Assembly (NCBI GenBank): GCA_021234155.1
Contig: JAJEKV010000053.1
Location: forward strand, 9,745,798 to 9,809,797
Length of the DNA: 64,000 bases
Reading direction: 5' to 3'
Origin: Isoetes taiwanensis
Lineage: Eukaryota; Streptophyta; Lycopodiopsida; Isoetales; Isoetaceae
Numbering within the stretch: the stretch's first letter is position 1; each line of letters starts with the position of its first letter. A program made the position numbers and the translations under genes. The notes beneath the pieces were generated by a model. That model made no database searches. It had not been told where the DNA came from and saw only the letters and a program-made list of their open reading frames with translations. This document shows positions 22,185-34,974 of this stretch, piece after piece.

Positions 22185-22689
22185 TATGCAGCGTGCTTGT
22201 TGCAGAGGCCTGATATGGCCTGAACTCCTGCATAATCTTTCTCCGCAAATGTCTAGAATTCTTGAGTGCTTGTTGCAGAGGATTGTTTGTTGCAAAAGAT
22301 CGTTTATTGCAACAGCTTGATATGGCATTGTCGAGACGGGGCTGCTGGCGCAAGGCTGGATTGTAACGAACCTGGTGTCTACCTCATTGAATTCCTCCTA
22401 AATCCACATGCGTCCCATAGATGGTCCAAGGAAGAGCGGAATACACGTATCGGCTCCAAATCAGAAGAGGATTTATCCCTGCATCATGCAAAGAAAGCGA
22501 ATGCGGATGAGCGACGGCCCTAGCTCACGCAGCAGATTCGACAAAGGGCTCTAAAAGGCCATCTCCGGCAGTGCAGAAAGAGGTGGACACGCCCAAAAAG
22601 CTCCACCGGAATTTTTGTAGCCAGGAAAAAGCAACCCAGAAAAAATGATACGTGTCGTTTCAATAAGAAAGAATAAAAGAATCGAATCG
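22185..22689. other. No gene seen
   Basis: Unique-looking sequence between the tandem repeat and the LINE. Short ORFs only (22099-22353 minus, 22266-22523 plus). Upstream GASA exons would be expected on this side of element 1, but I could not identify a signal-peptide exon. Confidence 0.4.
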
Positions 22690-24689
22690 TGGGAGAAAGA
22701 ATTATATATGTGTAGACAACGCACTTAGGGATGGTTTAGCATTTGACAAGGCCGTTTTTTGCAAACTTTTGCATATGTACCCAAAAGGATGTACAAAAAA
22801 TGGGATTTGGTCTTCTTAGGTTATAGGGATCTCCTATGGACGGAAGGACTCGATGATGAGGAATTAAGAGAGGCGGGATTATATCGGGACACATAAGATG
22901 CAAATTAAGATGTGCAGCCGCAAGGTACTCACTTGTTAAATATGTGTAGTGGCTTGGGCTTAGTTGTCCTTAATGGTATTAAAAAATTTCCATTGTCTAG
23001 CAAGTGTACCTCAATTGGACCTACTGGCAGAGGGCTTAATGTCGTAAAATGATTGATGATATTTTCGATTTTTTCGTTTTTTGATTCTGCGGCCACATCT
23101 GATCACTATCCAATTTGGTATTGAGTAAGGCAATTGATAGGGGGGCTGTTATGCACATGGGAGCAGCTAAAAGAGATATATACTTGCAAATGTTGTGAGG
23201 ACAAGCTAACAGCATATCATGGCCAGAAGGTGATGCAGTGGAGTTGGATAGAATGATGATATCCATGCTTATAAGGGTAGAAAATGCATGTTTTTTATCT
23301 GGGAGGAGAGTGAAGGGGCTGCCATGCAATGGATGGTATGCCAAGTAATGCAAAGAAAAAAGGCTGGAATTTAAAGATGCATGCTTGGAGAAAAAACACC
23401 AAGTTAGGATGGAATATCGTAAGTACGGCGCAAAAAGAGATTGTATTACAAACAAAAACAGGAAGTCTTGGTGGAGAATTTACTGAAGAATTCTAAAACA
23501 ATTTGGCTCACTTAAAAAATAAAGGGCAAAAGAGCTGCGCAATAGAAGTAGGGCAGTTAATACAACAGGTGAGCAAATTGTATTACATTGAGGGATTGGA
23601 TGACTAGATGGAAGAAACTGGACCCCTCTTAGTATTTACTGAGGAGGATATAATAGCAGGCATACATAAGCTTTCTTGTGGTAAGGCAAAGGATGCTTTT
23701 GGGCTAGTATCGGAAATGGTGAAATGGGCACGCCCGACTACCACACAGGTTATCACTAAAATGATGAATGCAATTATGGTACATGGGTTTCCTCCATCAT
23801 GGTAGATTAATCGGGTTACGCCTATCCATAAAACTGGAGATATTAAAGATCCAAATAATTATCATATGGTGATGGTAAGCAGCCTTTTCTCTAAAGTGTT
23901 TGCTACCATTATTGAGAAAAAATTGAGTGCATGGGCGAAGAAAACAATATAAGGGCAATTGGACAGGCGGGCTTCAGGCCCCAGAAATCCACTCTTGATC
24001 GCCTGGTTACCATCAGAGCTGTCATTGACTCTATTAAGAAACCTAAGAGGCCGCTCTTTGCACTATTTGTGGATCTCACAAAAGCATTTGATATGCCGAG
24101 AAGGAAAAATATATGGGAATACATGGGCACTATTAATATGCCAATAGAGCTCGGGAATGCAGTAGCATCATTATATGAGAGGGTAGTGGTATGATTATCG
24201 TCCCCTTTGTATGACCAATGCCGAGATAAAACAGTTAGCAACATTGGGGTCAAGCAGGGATGCCCGCTTTCTCCCATGTTATTTGGCATCTATATTGATC
24301 AGCTAGAAGACTGGGGCAGGCACCACAGTTGCAGGGTATGTACTTTTGCTCTAATTGTATGCGATGATATTGTAATTCTGGCTAGAACTGACATGCAAAG
24401 ACACATCAATGCACTATCTTCATTTTATGAGTATATGAGCATGCAGGTTAACTTAAGTAAAACTAAGATTTTGGTTTTTGGGATGAGGACACCAGATTTT
24501 CATTTTTTTTATAATGAGCAGGAAATTGAAATATGTGACATACATAAATATCTTGGGCTTATAGTGAATCATAACTGTAGTTGAAATAAGGCGGTGGAAC
24601 AGAGAACAAATGCAGGGCTTAAAGCTCTATATGCAATGCAAAGGAAATGTAAAAAAGCAGAGATTATGGATTGGAATCTGAAAAAAATG
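22690..24689 (+). pseudogene. LINE retrotransposon, endonuclease and reverse transcriptase part
   Basis: Joined frames first give an AP-endonuclease C-terminus: LGLVVLNGIKKFPLSS, GPTGRGLN, then SDHYPIW near 23100. A reverse transcriptase follows: NRVTPIHKTGDIKDP, GQAGFRPQKSTLDR, LFVDLTKAFD, VKQGCPLSPMLFGIYID, and CDDIVILA where YADD is usual. NLSKTKILVFG and DIHKYLGLIV follow. Stops and frameshifts separate nearly every segment. The reading continues across element 3: before it DWNLKK, after it LFGT-like and WGPGLSLEMWKRVEKIQKN, typical of the post-RT region of non-LTR elements. Confidence 0.85.
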
Positions 24690-25299
24690 CCCGGGGGGTT
24701 CACCTCTATATAAGGGGCATATGGCATGTGCGTGCATCAAGTCAGGAGAAACCCCTCTGTATACAGCTGACCCTCCATAGAAACCCCTATGTATACGGTC
24801 CCATACTGTCGAAGAATCATACCCGATTCCATACTTTTACACCCAGTCTAAGCACTTCTTGCCCTACCCTCAACCTTATTTTTACGTCCGAATTTCATTC
24901 ATGTATCCTACCCTCTACCATATTTTTACATCCAGTACGCAAATGTTGCATCCAGTCAGTATTTAGGTTCTTCGTGGCGCCATTTGAGTTCAATGGTCAC
25001 TCCAGAAAATAAGAAAGAAATACGCCTGGAATTTTATTTATTTTAATGAAATCGATTTTAGGATGACATCATAACGAAATTCATTATTGATTATTGAATA
25101 ATGACTTTAAATTAATTATTGGTCATGATTTTATTTTCGGGCACGTCTTTTAAGGATGTCATTATGGTGAACTTTGCCATGCAGCTGCCGCCAATGGCAT
25201 AACCCGATCGAAGCTCATTCCCTCTAGCGCCTATTCCTCTCCTTCTCCCGATCCGACACTCCTTCTCACGATCCGCCTATTCCTCTACCACATTCGACA

Positions 25300-25617
25300 A
25301 TGGCGCGGATTAAGACCACCGCCCGGGTACCCACTGAAGAATCCGTGGGCTCTGCTCCACCGAAGGAAGAGGCCGCGCCTGAGGAAGAGGCCGCGCCTGA
25401 GGAAGAGCCCAAGGGAACTAAGCTGAAGGTTGTCGCGAAATTTTCCTGCATGGAAGTGGTGCACATGCAAGATCATGGAGCTCATATCACTGAAAAAGTT
25501 CAGCAATGGGTTGATCGGGTGACTCCTGCAGATGAGCGGCTTTTGGAAATGAAAATTCGTGCAAGAGGGAACAATCTGTATGTGCTGCTTAGGATGCCAC
25601 CTCCGGGCAGTCGGTGA
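25300..25617 (+). CDS. Element 3 small protein with a histone H3-tail-like N-terminus
   Basis: A 105-residue intact ORF opening MARIKTTARVPTEESVGSAP. Canonical H3 begins M-ARTKQTARKSTGGKAP, so A-R-x-K-x-T-A-R is retained. Next comes an acidic repeat (EEAAPEEEAAPEEE), then a compact C-terminal part (KLKVVAKFSCMEVVHMQ, ADERLLEMKIRARGNNLYVLL) that I do not recognise. It lies between the left TIR and the minus-strand transposase-like gene, in the opposite orientation. It could be a chromatin-interacting accessory protein or a chance resemblance. No frame damage. Confidence 0.5.
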   Translation: MARIKTTARVPTEESVGSAPPKEEAAPEEEAAPEEEPKGTKLKVVAKFSCMEVVHMQDHGAHITEKVQQWVDRVTPADERLLEMKIRARGNNLYVLLRMPPPGSR

Positions 25618-26433
25618 AGCGCCTCCGTTAGTCTGACCTCCGTTCCCGCCTCCGTTATTCTGATATCCGTTAAGTTGTGCCCCGGGTTATGCCTCCAGGA
25701 CGTCTATAATAATAGCTTAGGTTTTTTTATTTGCCATACGAAATATCCCTGAACTTGTTTTGTAAAGCTCCTGATCTGTTTTTTTTTTTTTGTAAAGCTC
25801 GATCTGATCACGTTTAGGGGCTGCTTTGTTTTGTAAATGGCCATGAAAACAGGGATGTAAACTGCCATGCGCAGGTGTGAACCTTCCTTTTTGTAAAGTA
25901 TGTTATTATAATATGAATATGAAGCAGTTTCAGACATTGTTCTTGTGTTTTACTTTGTCTCTTAATATGTTTCTTTTATGTAATGTTCTTAACCGAAATC
26001 AGACTTCAAACAGTGTATGTTTTGTTGTTTCTAAAGTATGATTTTGATTATGTCTTATGTCTTCACGTCATGCCCTTAAAGTAGAGTGTAGGGTAACAGC
26101 ATCTGCTGTTTTGGAAGCATTTTATTATGCTTCTGTAAATGCTGCAGAAATAAATCATGGAGTAATGGAATCAGAAAGGCTTAAAGCACACCTAACTAAC
26201 TAGTTCCACAAGCAACCAGTAGCCACTGTTTATTGCATTCAAAGTAAAGTTTAAACAAGATCACAGTTTCCAGCGTACAATGCATTAAGTAAAGCAAAGC
26301 AAATAGAACATGCATGAGATTTATACAAAGCAGAAAACTGCTCTTAAACTTAAACTGTTGCAATGGTAGCTTTAATCATAAATGATCATTGATAAAGTAG
26401 TTCACAAATATCTGCCTGAACCTTATGAACTCC
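25618..26433. other. Element 3 internal non-coding stretch
   Basis: AT-rich DNA with T-runs near 25779 and no supported ORF. It separates the convergent small gene and the transposase-like gene, so their 3' untranslated regions and terminators are presumably here. Confidence 0.4.
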
Positions 26434-29400
26434 CTAGACCTTCTGCTTGCCCTTGTCACCTACAAAAAAAAAATGAAAGAGAAGAGATAGTTAGTAGCAG
26501 AATTCAACCATTTGAAGACGTCTAATTTAATATTACCCTACCAATGTTCTGTTCACGGACAAACTTATTCAGCTGTACTCTGTCATTATCATGCAGATGG
26601 TAAATGTTTTTGGCAGGTTCATATCTTAAAGATGCAAGAGATATGATAGACTCGAGGTCTATAAGTCGATTATCGGCCAGATCATAAGTAAACCAAGTGG
26701 ACTTGCCGTCCTTGCTGCAATGTTTACTGTAATATGCCAGATTTAATTGAACTTCAAAAGACGGGCGTTTAACTAAGTCCACGGGCTCCCTACTCTCTTT
26801 CCATGCACTGCCTGATTTCCTCCTCATGCTAAGTACCCTACCAAGATACCAAACCTTATGAATTGCAGCAGATTTGTTCCTTTTTCTCGCTGAAGCTTGT
26901 CTGGTTTGTGGTGCCACACTGGTTCTTCGAAGTACACTGCACAATATGTCCCAATGCCGAGCAGAGTTTGTGCATCAACATTACTTTCTTCAATAGAATA
27001 TACCATAGTCTTTACCCTCGTCAACCTGTCCTTTGATAGCCACGGATTCCCATTCAAATGACTCACTATAGTTGACTTGAAGATTTTCTTACCTTCCATA
27101 ACAACATGCCAAGAAACATGAGATGGCTTCCTCCTCTCGCATTCATCTAACATTTCGTCAAACACATGTCGTAATTCAGACCTGGCCACATCATCCTCAC
27201 TAACTACCTCGTTCCTTGGATCTTCACCTTCAATCTCCATATTCTCTTCCGTGGCATCGGTCTCATCTCCCAATGTGGTAGAGCTCAGGTCTACCACACG
27301 ACTACTATGAAACCAATCTTCGGCCTTCCATGGCTCACTAAACCAGCCATCATTCTCCTCAATTGTAATGCCAACGCTTGTACACAATGCTTGTGCAGCA
27401 GCAAGCCCTTCCTTTAAGGCCTCGATAATCTTGTCATCCGTATCCACGCTACTGTAATCTGCAAGGTTACAGGTGAGCACATCCCCATTGGTATCTACCT
27501 TCTTTTCTAACTCTTCCCAAATGTGTTCTTGCTTAGCATGTGCTGCAGGAAACAGGAGGGTAGTGGCTGCTTGAAACTCTGAAATATGATTGAGAGCAGA
27601 GGCACTCTCCAACAAGTCTGCCCCGTCATAGGCTCTTTCGTTACGCACCATGCCACCGACTTTAGAGAAGAAGTTCTCACATACGTCTGATCCCGTGCAC
27701 TGTAAGGGCAACTCTAAATGCCCGAATTCTGAACTAAAATACTTTATTAGCAGCACAGCAAAATGGCATGACAATTGCACGTCTATAAAGGTTTCCCGAC
27801 TAATGAAGTTCTTACTCAACGAATGCGTGCTGTGGTTCATCAACCACAGCCTCCAAAGCCTGTTATGCACCTAAAGAAATTGAAAGTAGCAAACAGGATT
27901 CCAGCTCACCTAAAGAAGAAGGATACCGTTGCAGCAGCTTTAATCTGAGCCCTCAAGTCCAAATGAGGTGAGAGGAAGATGTCAATATATGATGCCACGA
28001 CTTCCAGATAAACTTTGGTGCAGTGGGCCTGCAGAACCATTGCTTAGTTCGTCCAAGCATTGCTGAACCTTTCTAGAAGCAAGGCGTTGCGCAGCCCTCC
28101 AGTTTTGCCGATCCTGGCGCTTCACGTCTCCAAGTTGCAGCCCATGCTTCCCTTGGCATAACTCAAAGACATGGTGTATGTCATTGAGAGTCACTAACTC
28201 GTTCCCTAAGTACAACCTTCTAGAGGCACTATCCATGGGATTAACAAGCTTCTTACCGTTGTGCACGAAATCTTGGTCATGAAGCCCATAAACATCCTTA
28301 TTTCTCGAGGCACTTAGTGGCCAACCATGCTGTCTAGTGTAGACCTGGATGTATAATCTGCAAACATGCACGCCCTTCTCCTCGAGTCTCCATCCGAGCT
28401 GTGGCCGATTACAGGGCCCACAACCATTCTCAAGTGCACATTCCACAAGTCTTGGATTTGCTGCCACTGACGTCTAACCTCAAGGTGATCAAATCAAGTT
28501 ATGTGTCGGAATAATGGCAAGGACGAAGTCTGGCTTCCTATGCAAGGGATTCACGATAAGAACTCTTGCATAGTGCGAAATGACATTCTCCTCGAAGGCA
28601 TTGATAATTATGTTGTAGCCCTCTTCATCGAAGCCAACTAACACCTCAAATGTGCCATTACAAGCATGGCCTTCTTTCTTTCCACAAAAGCCGAGCAAGC
28701 AGTCATCTCTGGGAATCCAACGTACAGCCCGCTTTATGATGGTCTAGCCCTCGACCACAATTGCTGGAACCCCCAAATCCAAGTCTTTGGCGTTGCATGT
28801 GTGTCAGTGTAGACCTGAGCAAGATGCTTGAATGTTTCTTCCTAAGACCGACCTTGTAAAAGAAGCTTTCTCGTGTGGAGCGCATAGTGGTGGACATACT
28901 CGGACCTGCAAAATTGAGAGAAAGAAAATTGTGCATTCTTCTCCCTCCCCATATCTTAATTGTTTCAAACAACGCCTTTGTGGTTTCCCTCAGATCTTCT
29001 TTTATGCCCTGGTCTGATTATGTTTTGAGCTATGTCCCTTAGAAAATCCCAAAGAGCTGGTTTTCCACTAAATTTACCTTGCCGATGTGCCTCCACTATG
29101 TCCTGGCAGAATCTGCTGACATCTTTCCTGTTCATTGACTCCTCCAGACTCCCTCTTAGCGACCTTTCTTTCATGGACAATGCAAGAACTCTCATTTTGG
29201 AAAACATTAATTCCTTATGTAACTTCCTTTACCTCATGAACTAGCAGACTGGCCATCTTCTTCATCTCAATTGCATTCAAGTAATCTGATCTAATACATA
29301 ATTTTGTGGTTCTAAATCCCTTGCCACCTTGTCATCTGGTCTGTCTATGCACTCTCATGTAAAAATCCCTCTCTTTCGAATAGCAAAGACATAAAGAACA

Positions 29401-30993
29401 TTGATAATTTTCAAAGGGTTCACCTTTAAGACCTGACCCTCTTACATTTCTTATGCCTAAACGAGCCACTAATCTCTATTAAACCCTCGCCTGACAAATG
29501 TATGTTGCAATGCAGTTCACAATACCAATGTGTCCCTTCTTTCAGCTCATGCAAAGGGTCTTAAATCCTTAACTTTATCTCCATACCTATATTTGTTCTC
29601 GCTAATAGCCCCGATGGATAGTAGAGCCAAGGACGTTTACATTGCGAAATACGACAATGAAACCCTAGATACCCTACAAACTTAAAATACAAACCACTTA
29701 TGAAGCCACTAAGAGTACTCACGTGAACTGTTACTTGATGAAGCTTGGCTGCTCGAGCTTGGAGGAGGGCACGGAGGATTTGCTGCTCATGTCAAAATCA
29801 GTCCGAATCACCGAGATTATTCAACATTATAGCAAATAAAAAACGTAAAACGTGAACACTACTTCTAACAAATAAAATAGAGGTTACCTCTTGCAAAAAA
29901 AGAATGCAATTTTCCTTGTTGCGGGTCTGCTTCAGCCCATTTCTTCGGCCTGCCACCTCTTGCTGCTTGGTCACTTGACTCCTTACCTGTATTCATGACA
30001 GCATGCACGTGTCTCTTAGATAGAATATGATCTTTCATGTGGCCATTAAGACATCCGGTTCTTGGAAACAGTTCGAGAAGCCTTTCACACATGGCACAAA
30101 CAACACGAATGTCATCAAGTTTAGCATATCCACCAACAACGCTCTCATAAAGCTTGAACACAACATCAAAATTCTAGTTTCGCCTTGAAACTTTGCAATG
30201 GCAGCACTAATGTACTTTCTACTAGAGTTTGATTCTCCTTGCAAATGTCCAGCTCCTCCTCAACATTGCAAGGCTGATCCTCCTTCTCCACACCACGCTC
30301 TCCCTTCTCCTCACACTTGAGGTTACGCCGTAATTATCGGCATGACCCTTGGACTTCAAGTGGTCTGCGTTCAAAGTTACACAAGGTGTCATCTCCACGT
30401 TTACCATAACGTTTCTCACATTCAAGACACCAAATAGCAAATACTGGTTTACCATGGGCATCATAAGAACACAATTCAAACCTGTCTTTTCGATTCTTTC
30501 GCTGCAGCTTTGAACTTAACTTCTTCAAAGCAACTTGCCATTTGGCAACATCAAACCTTGTTGCTAACTTGGATAGCAACCTATTCTTTGAAAAATTCAA
30601 ATCTGATACATCATCTAAAAAGGCGGTATCTTCAACGAGAACAAGTTCATCATCATGATTTACCTCTTCATTGGTCTGCTCCTCGGCTATGACAGTCTGG
30701 TCTACCATCTCAAATTGGAGATTTTGAGATGAAATGCTCTCAACAACAGTCCTCTGCCTTTTTTGTATAGTAACCTCGTCACCACAAACCTTAAACCTTA
30801 CCTCCTGCCTTGACGTGAAGGCCACTTCCCTATCTCCAAGAAATACAAATTCTTTCTCATCCTCCAGTAGCCCGTCCTGTCTTATTTCATTGCGGACATC
30901 CAAGTAAGTGCATTCTTGGGACACCATCACGAGGCCAAGGTCAGCCACGATTCCACAACCTTCATTCACCTTAACAACTATCGTCCTTTCCAT
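26434..30993 (-). pseudogene. Element 3 putative transposase (spliced, partly frameshifted)
   Basis: Minus-strand exons run from MERTIVVKVNEG (30993) to a last small exon GDKGKQKV (26459-26434) joined by a clean GT-AG intron. In order: a beta-rich N-terminal part; a zinc-finger-like CLECEKRYGKRG module; a C2H2-type module CAMCERLLELFPRTGCLNGH with MKDHILSKRH; a DE-rich middle; NRPQLGWRL and DFVHNGKKLVNPMDSASRRL with LGDVKRQDRQNWRAAQRLAS; HSLSKNFISRETFIDVQLSC; then TGSDVCENFFSKVGG. The series recurs in eukaryotic transposase-like proteins of P/THAP9 type, though I cannot confirm the catalytic triad. Frames change near 30335, 30200, 28970, 28700 and 26830; some may be introns. Likely defective. 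Confidence 0.55.
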
Positions 30994-31577
30994 TTTCTTC
31001 AGCCTGACACAAGCAAAGAAACAGCAAAGTAATATTAGAGAGCTGCTTGTGAATGTATAGCGTTACCGACATGCATGCACAAAACTGATCTTAACAGACC
31101 TTACTTAGATGCAAAAACCCTCTAAAAACCAGATTTCCACCACGGATCTCACAGAATGGAGGCCGAAATGGAGAAAGGGGAAGCTTGGCCTGCAAAAAAA
31201 AAGAGCATCGGACTTTAAAATCAAAATGCATCAACAATGGTTTATGCTGCTCGTCTAACTACTTCCTAATCCGTTCATGACTAAACTCTGTGCTAGATTT
31301 TTATGTGGCAGGGACAAAAAAACTTCAAAACATTACCTCCGAAACACCAAATCCTAAAACGTTTTTCTGGCATGTGCGCTTCGGATTCAAACCCCTAAAA
31401 CGTACTCTTACGGCTCAGCAGCTCCAAGAAATCCATCCCCGGACCGTGGAAAATGCATACATCTGGGCGCCAAAACGTATGAGCGCCCGCATGTATACGT
31501 ACTATTTTTTTTTCGAAAAAACCCCTCTCCCGTCCACGCACATGTATTCTACGGAATACATACGTGAACCCCCCGGG

Positions 31578-31965
31578 AAAAAATGCTTTATGGAACATTG
31601 TTACGTACTGTAGTTCTCCATGAGTGAAGCATGGGGACCAGGGCTTTCACTTGAGATGTGGAAGAGAGTGGAAAAAATACAGAAAAATTGTTGATGGGAC
31701 GTGCACGGCTTTTCGAGCTGTGTTGGCCTCGACCATTGTTTGAATCTATTTCCAAAACTAACGCACGCTTTGGTTTGCTAGTGGGACGAGCACGGCTTGT
31801 TGTGAAGCCTGAGAACCTATTTTATGCTTGTCGAGCCATGCCTGTGGCTGTAGTATCCAATCTCCGCACGGGGGTGGCATCTATGTACTCTGATATGACC
31901 ATAGCATACTCCTTCAAGGTCAACTTGGCTGCTATGTCTGCCATGTCTAACATTGCTTAATTGTG
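31578..31965 (+). pseudogene. LINE continuation right of element 3
   Basis: After the duplicated AAAAAATG the LINE resumes. WGPGLSLEMWKRVEKIQKN and LLMGRARLFEL fit the region after reverse transcriptase in non-LTR elements, followed by an ORF ending near 31960. No poly-A or simple-repeat tail was recognised beyond it. Confidence 0.7.
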
Positions 31966-32397
31966 TAATTGTTGGGTCCTGCCCAGGGTTTAAAATTAGG
32001 GGGGTTGCAGCAGATTTTAATTTTGGACCTTGGTTTTGTCCCCAACCACCTTACATTGAATGCAATCCTGGACAACCTCGAACTTTAGACATATCTAAAT
32101 CTGGACCTTGGTTTTGTCCCCAACCACCTTACATTGAATGCGATCCTGGACAGCCTCGAACTTTAGACATATCTGTACTAGAACTAGTGTGTTTCCACTA
32201 GACCAAACTGTAATGTTCTTAACTGACATGCCCTTAACCAACTGGGCAAAACCGTGTAAACGTTTATGAGTAATCGCTTCTACATATTTATGCCGGTGTC
32301 ATGGGAACTTCCCACAGCACATTCAAAGATCCAATATTTGAGCAGTCAACCACGGGCCGTAGCAATCCCTCCCACTAGAACTATGCTCGTCCTCGAG
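31966..32397. repeat. Repeat-derived spacer with a 78-bp-period tandem pair
   Basis: Two near-identical 72-bp copies (32025-32096 and 32103-32174) contain GGACCTTGGTTTTGTCCCC and CTCGAACTTTAGACATATCT. Farther right, 32213-32330 is a diverged relative of 32524-32635 in segment A (shared GACATGCC and AACTGGGCAAAAC). The whole stretch looks like layered retroelement debris. Confidence 0.7.
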
Positions 32398-34974
32398 CAT
32401 CAAAGGTTATGATTTTACTAGTATACGTTGACTATGTAGTTACTGAGGTTACCAAGACTGTGCAAATTACTTAAACATATAGGCACCCATGGAGACTCGA
32501 ACTCGAGACTTGCTTTGATATCAAATGTTGCGTTCTTTAATCGACATGCCTTTAAGCAACTGGGCAAAACGATTATAAGTAGTCCCTTCTATCCATTTAT
32601 GTCGGTGTCTCGGGAACGCCCCATAGGCACATTCACGTTTTTGTCCACTTTGAAAAAGCTGCAGATGGGTAGCCACAATTTTGTTAGCATTCATGATTCT
32701 TTTTGGATGGTGGTTTTTGAGAAATAAGCTTGAAGCAAATGGCATTAGAAGTATCTATTCTATTTGTCATGCCAATCATAGTGCACCATCAAATATAGCA
32801 TTAGCTACTTTATTACTAGTTATCTATGACTGCAGAAGATTAATGGATAAGATGATGCTAAGCTTAGTCTGGTATATTATAGGAGCTAGAGCCGCGCACT
32901 GGACAGTCGGATGGCACACTAACATCATATCACGACAAGCAACGACAACCAAATCATATACCAACTCACGTAACACAGAGGAAACTTTGACCTCAACTGT
33001 TGGATGCGGAGAAATTCCTATTCTCATCCGTTCAATTAGCATATCATCAATAATATTCAATCAGCCCACCTCTCCAAGGGTTTGCCCTTCAGGCAGCATG
33101 AGCCTCACAATGATGAAATGAGTGTTTTGGCCTAAACATTTTTTGTTATCGAAAAGACAAAAAATCTCAGTACACAATCACTTGAAATAATCCTAAAAGT
33201 TTTCCACCACCGAAAAAAGAACTAGAAGCTATAATCTGTTAGATCTTTAAATATACAAAAAGTATGCCCCAAGATGTCAAAACCCTCTCTCCCTAATGCA
33301 TTTATTTGCCTTGCTTTGCCCATAATTTGCCACACCCCATGCTAGTCCACCAAAACTAACGTCCAAGACCACTCCCCCGAGCTACCATATTCATAACACC
33401 ATTCAAACCTTGAACATATCGAAAGACGAGAAGCAAGAATGATGATTTCGTTGATCTTTTAGTTTTCTTTATCGGGGCTCAACACATGCACGCATTGTAG
33501 CCCGGTTCTCCAAAATTCAAGGAATTCGAATTTTTATTGCTATTTTTGTTTTCGATGAAATTTGAAATTGCCTCCAAGATTTCCAACCACCTTTATTGAT
33601 TTTAGTACTAAATTGGGGGACAAAAGGGACATCGAAAATGAGACACCCCAGTGTGCATACATTTGTTTGGTTCTAAAACTACAAGGTTGAATCCATTATT
33701 AATGCCCAACATTTTATGGTAGAGTATATCTCTCAATTTTGAATGGCGTGGAAGACGATCTTGAACATGTGGGATTTGAACCCACATTATGCCCAAAATC
33801 TAAGCATACCAAAGTCTAGTTATAATAATGGATAAGAGATAGCCATGAAGCAACCACCATGCATGAGTATTCATGTTCACAATGAATATATTACATCCAA
33901 GAGGCCCTTACAATCTATAAGGTACACTAATTATTAGCTAGATAACTTTATTTATACTTACTCCATAGATCCTACCCATCATAACTGTATTTAAAGGCAC
34001 CGATTTAAATAAAGTGTTTAAAATAATCCCTTAGCTATGTAAAAATGCCTTCTTAATGAATGACCCATAATCATTTTCTTTGCCAAGGCTCCTAGCATTT
34101 TCTTCAAGCCAATGTGGTTGTTTAGAACTTGGCGATATCAAATATATAGCAAAGAAATCGTAATCACTTTGCTTGCTTATGAGTAACAATTTACTTCTTA
34201 TATTCTATGATATAACTATAACCTTAGCTATAAGGCTTTTCTAAAATACTACAAACCACGGAAATAAATGCCATTATATCCTACATCTTGTTTAAAGAGC
34301 CGCACCACACTTTGGAGCACATGTTCATGCAATGTGATCTGTCTGAAGAAGAGTTAAACAACACACGCAATTCAAAATCATCTACTTCTACTAAACCATT
34401 AATTGTTGCGGGTTGGCTGGTTTGAAAGGCTGATTTGCTTCAAAACGCACTCCAACTCTTTATAGTTGCATTCATTATGTTTTATGGCCCTCCCTTTCAC
34501 TAGCTGGAAATCTATCCATTCATATTATATATCTTTATCATCTGCTCAACACATGTGAACCAATGCTCGACACTTCTCGCAAAACACAAATGCTTGCTAC
34601 CTTCAGGGGATTTATTTATTTTGAATATCAAGATCTAAGGAAGATGAACTACTTGATGCTGCATTTTAACACATAGACCACTTCATCCTGCAAAGCATAG
34701 GTGCTTTCAGTGTGGGCTTATGGTATAACTGATACTAGGAAGAGTGACTCAACCACCTTAAATGTAACTACGCATTGCATTTAAAATTATTTGACTATCT
34801 ACTCAATGGTTCCAATATAGTGTAGAAATAGATTTGGAAAGAACCCAATATCAGAATGTCTACAAGGCTATGGAATGTGGGAGAAGCCTACTAGTGGAGT
34901 CATCCAGTGGAGAAGCCTACTAGTGGAGTCTGTCCATTTCTGTCTTAACGATCGATTGCTCGCACATATTGCAG

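Larger units (their letters stand above)
24690..31577. mobile_element. Element 3: TIR transposon inserted in the LINE, 8-bp TSD
   Basis: The ends are perfect 14-bp inverted repeats, CCCGGGGGGTTCAC at 24690-24703 and its complement at 31564-31577. Both are flanked by the same 8 bases AAAAAATG (24682-24689 and 31578-31585). Subterminal CCCCTCTGTATAC-type motifs recur on the left. An 8-bp duplication fits hAT, P or Zisupton types. The encoded protein has the GSDVCENFF signature I associate with P/THAP9-like transposases, so the P superfamily is my tentative choice. It holds a small plus-strand gene near the left end and a long spliced minus-strand gene. Confidence 0.9.

Noticed and set aside
32495-32635. 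tRNA-iMet primer-binding site and LTR at the start of segment A
   Set aside because: TTGATATCAAAGC resembles a degraded PBS and the neighbouring repeat looks LTR-like, but no paired LTR or internal domains could be defined.
32681-33121. 147-codon ORF and opposing 78-codon ORF shared by segments A and B
   Set aside because: Both copies keep them only because the segments are recent duplicates; the minus frame looks protein-like but has an upstream stop and matches no family I can name.
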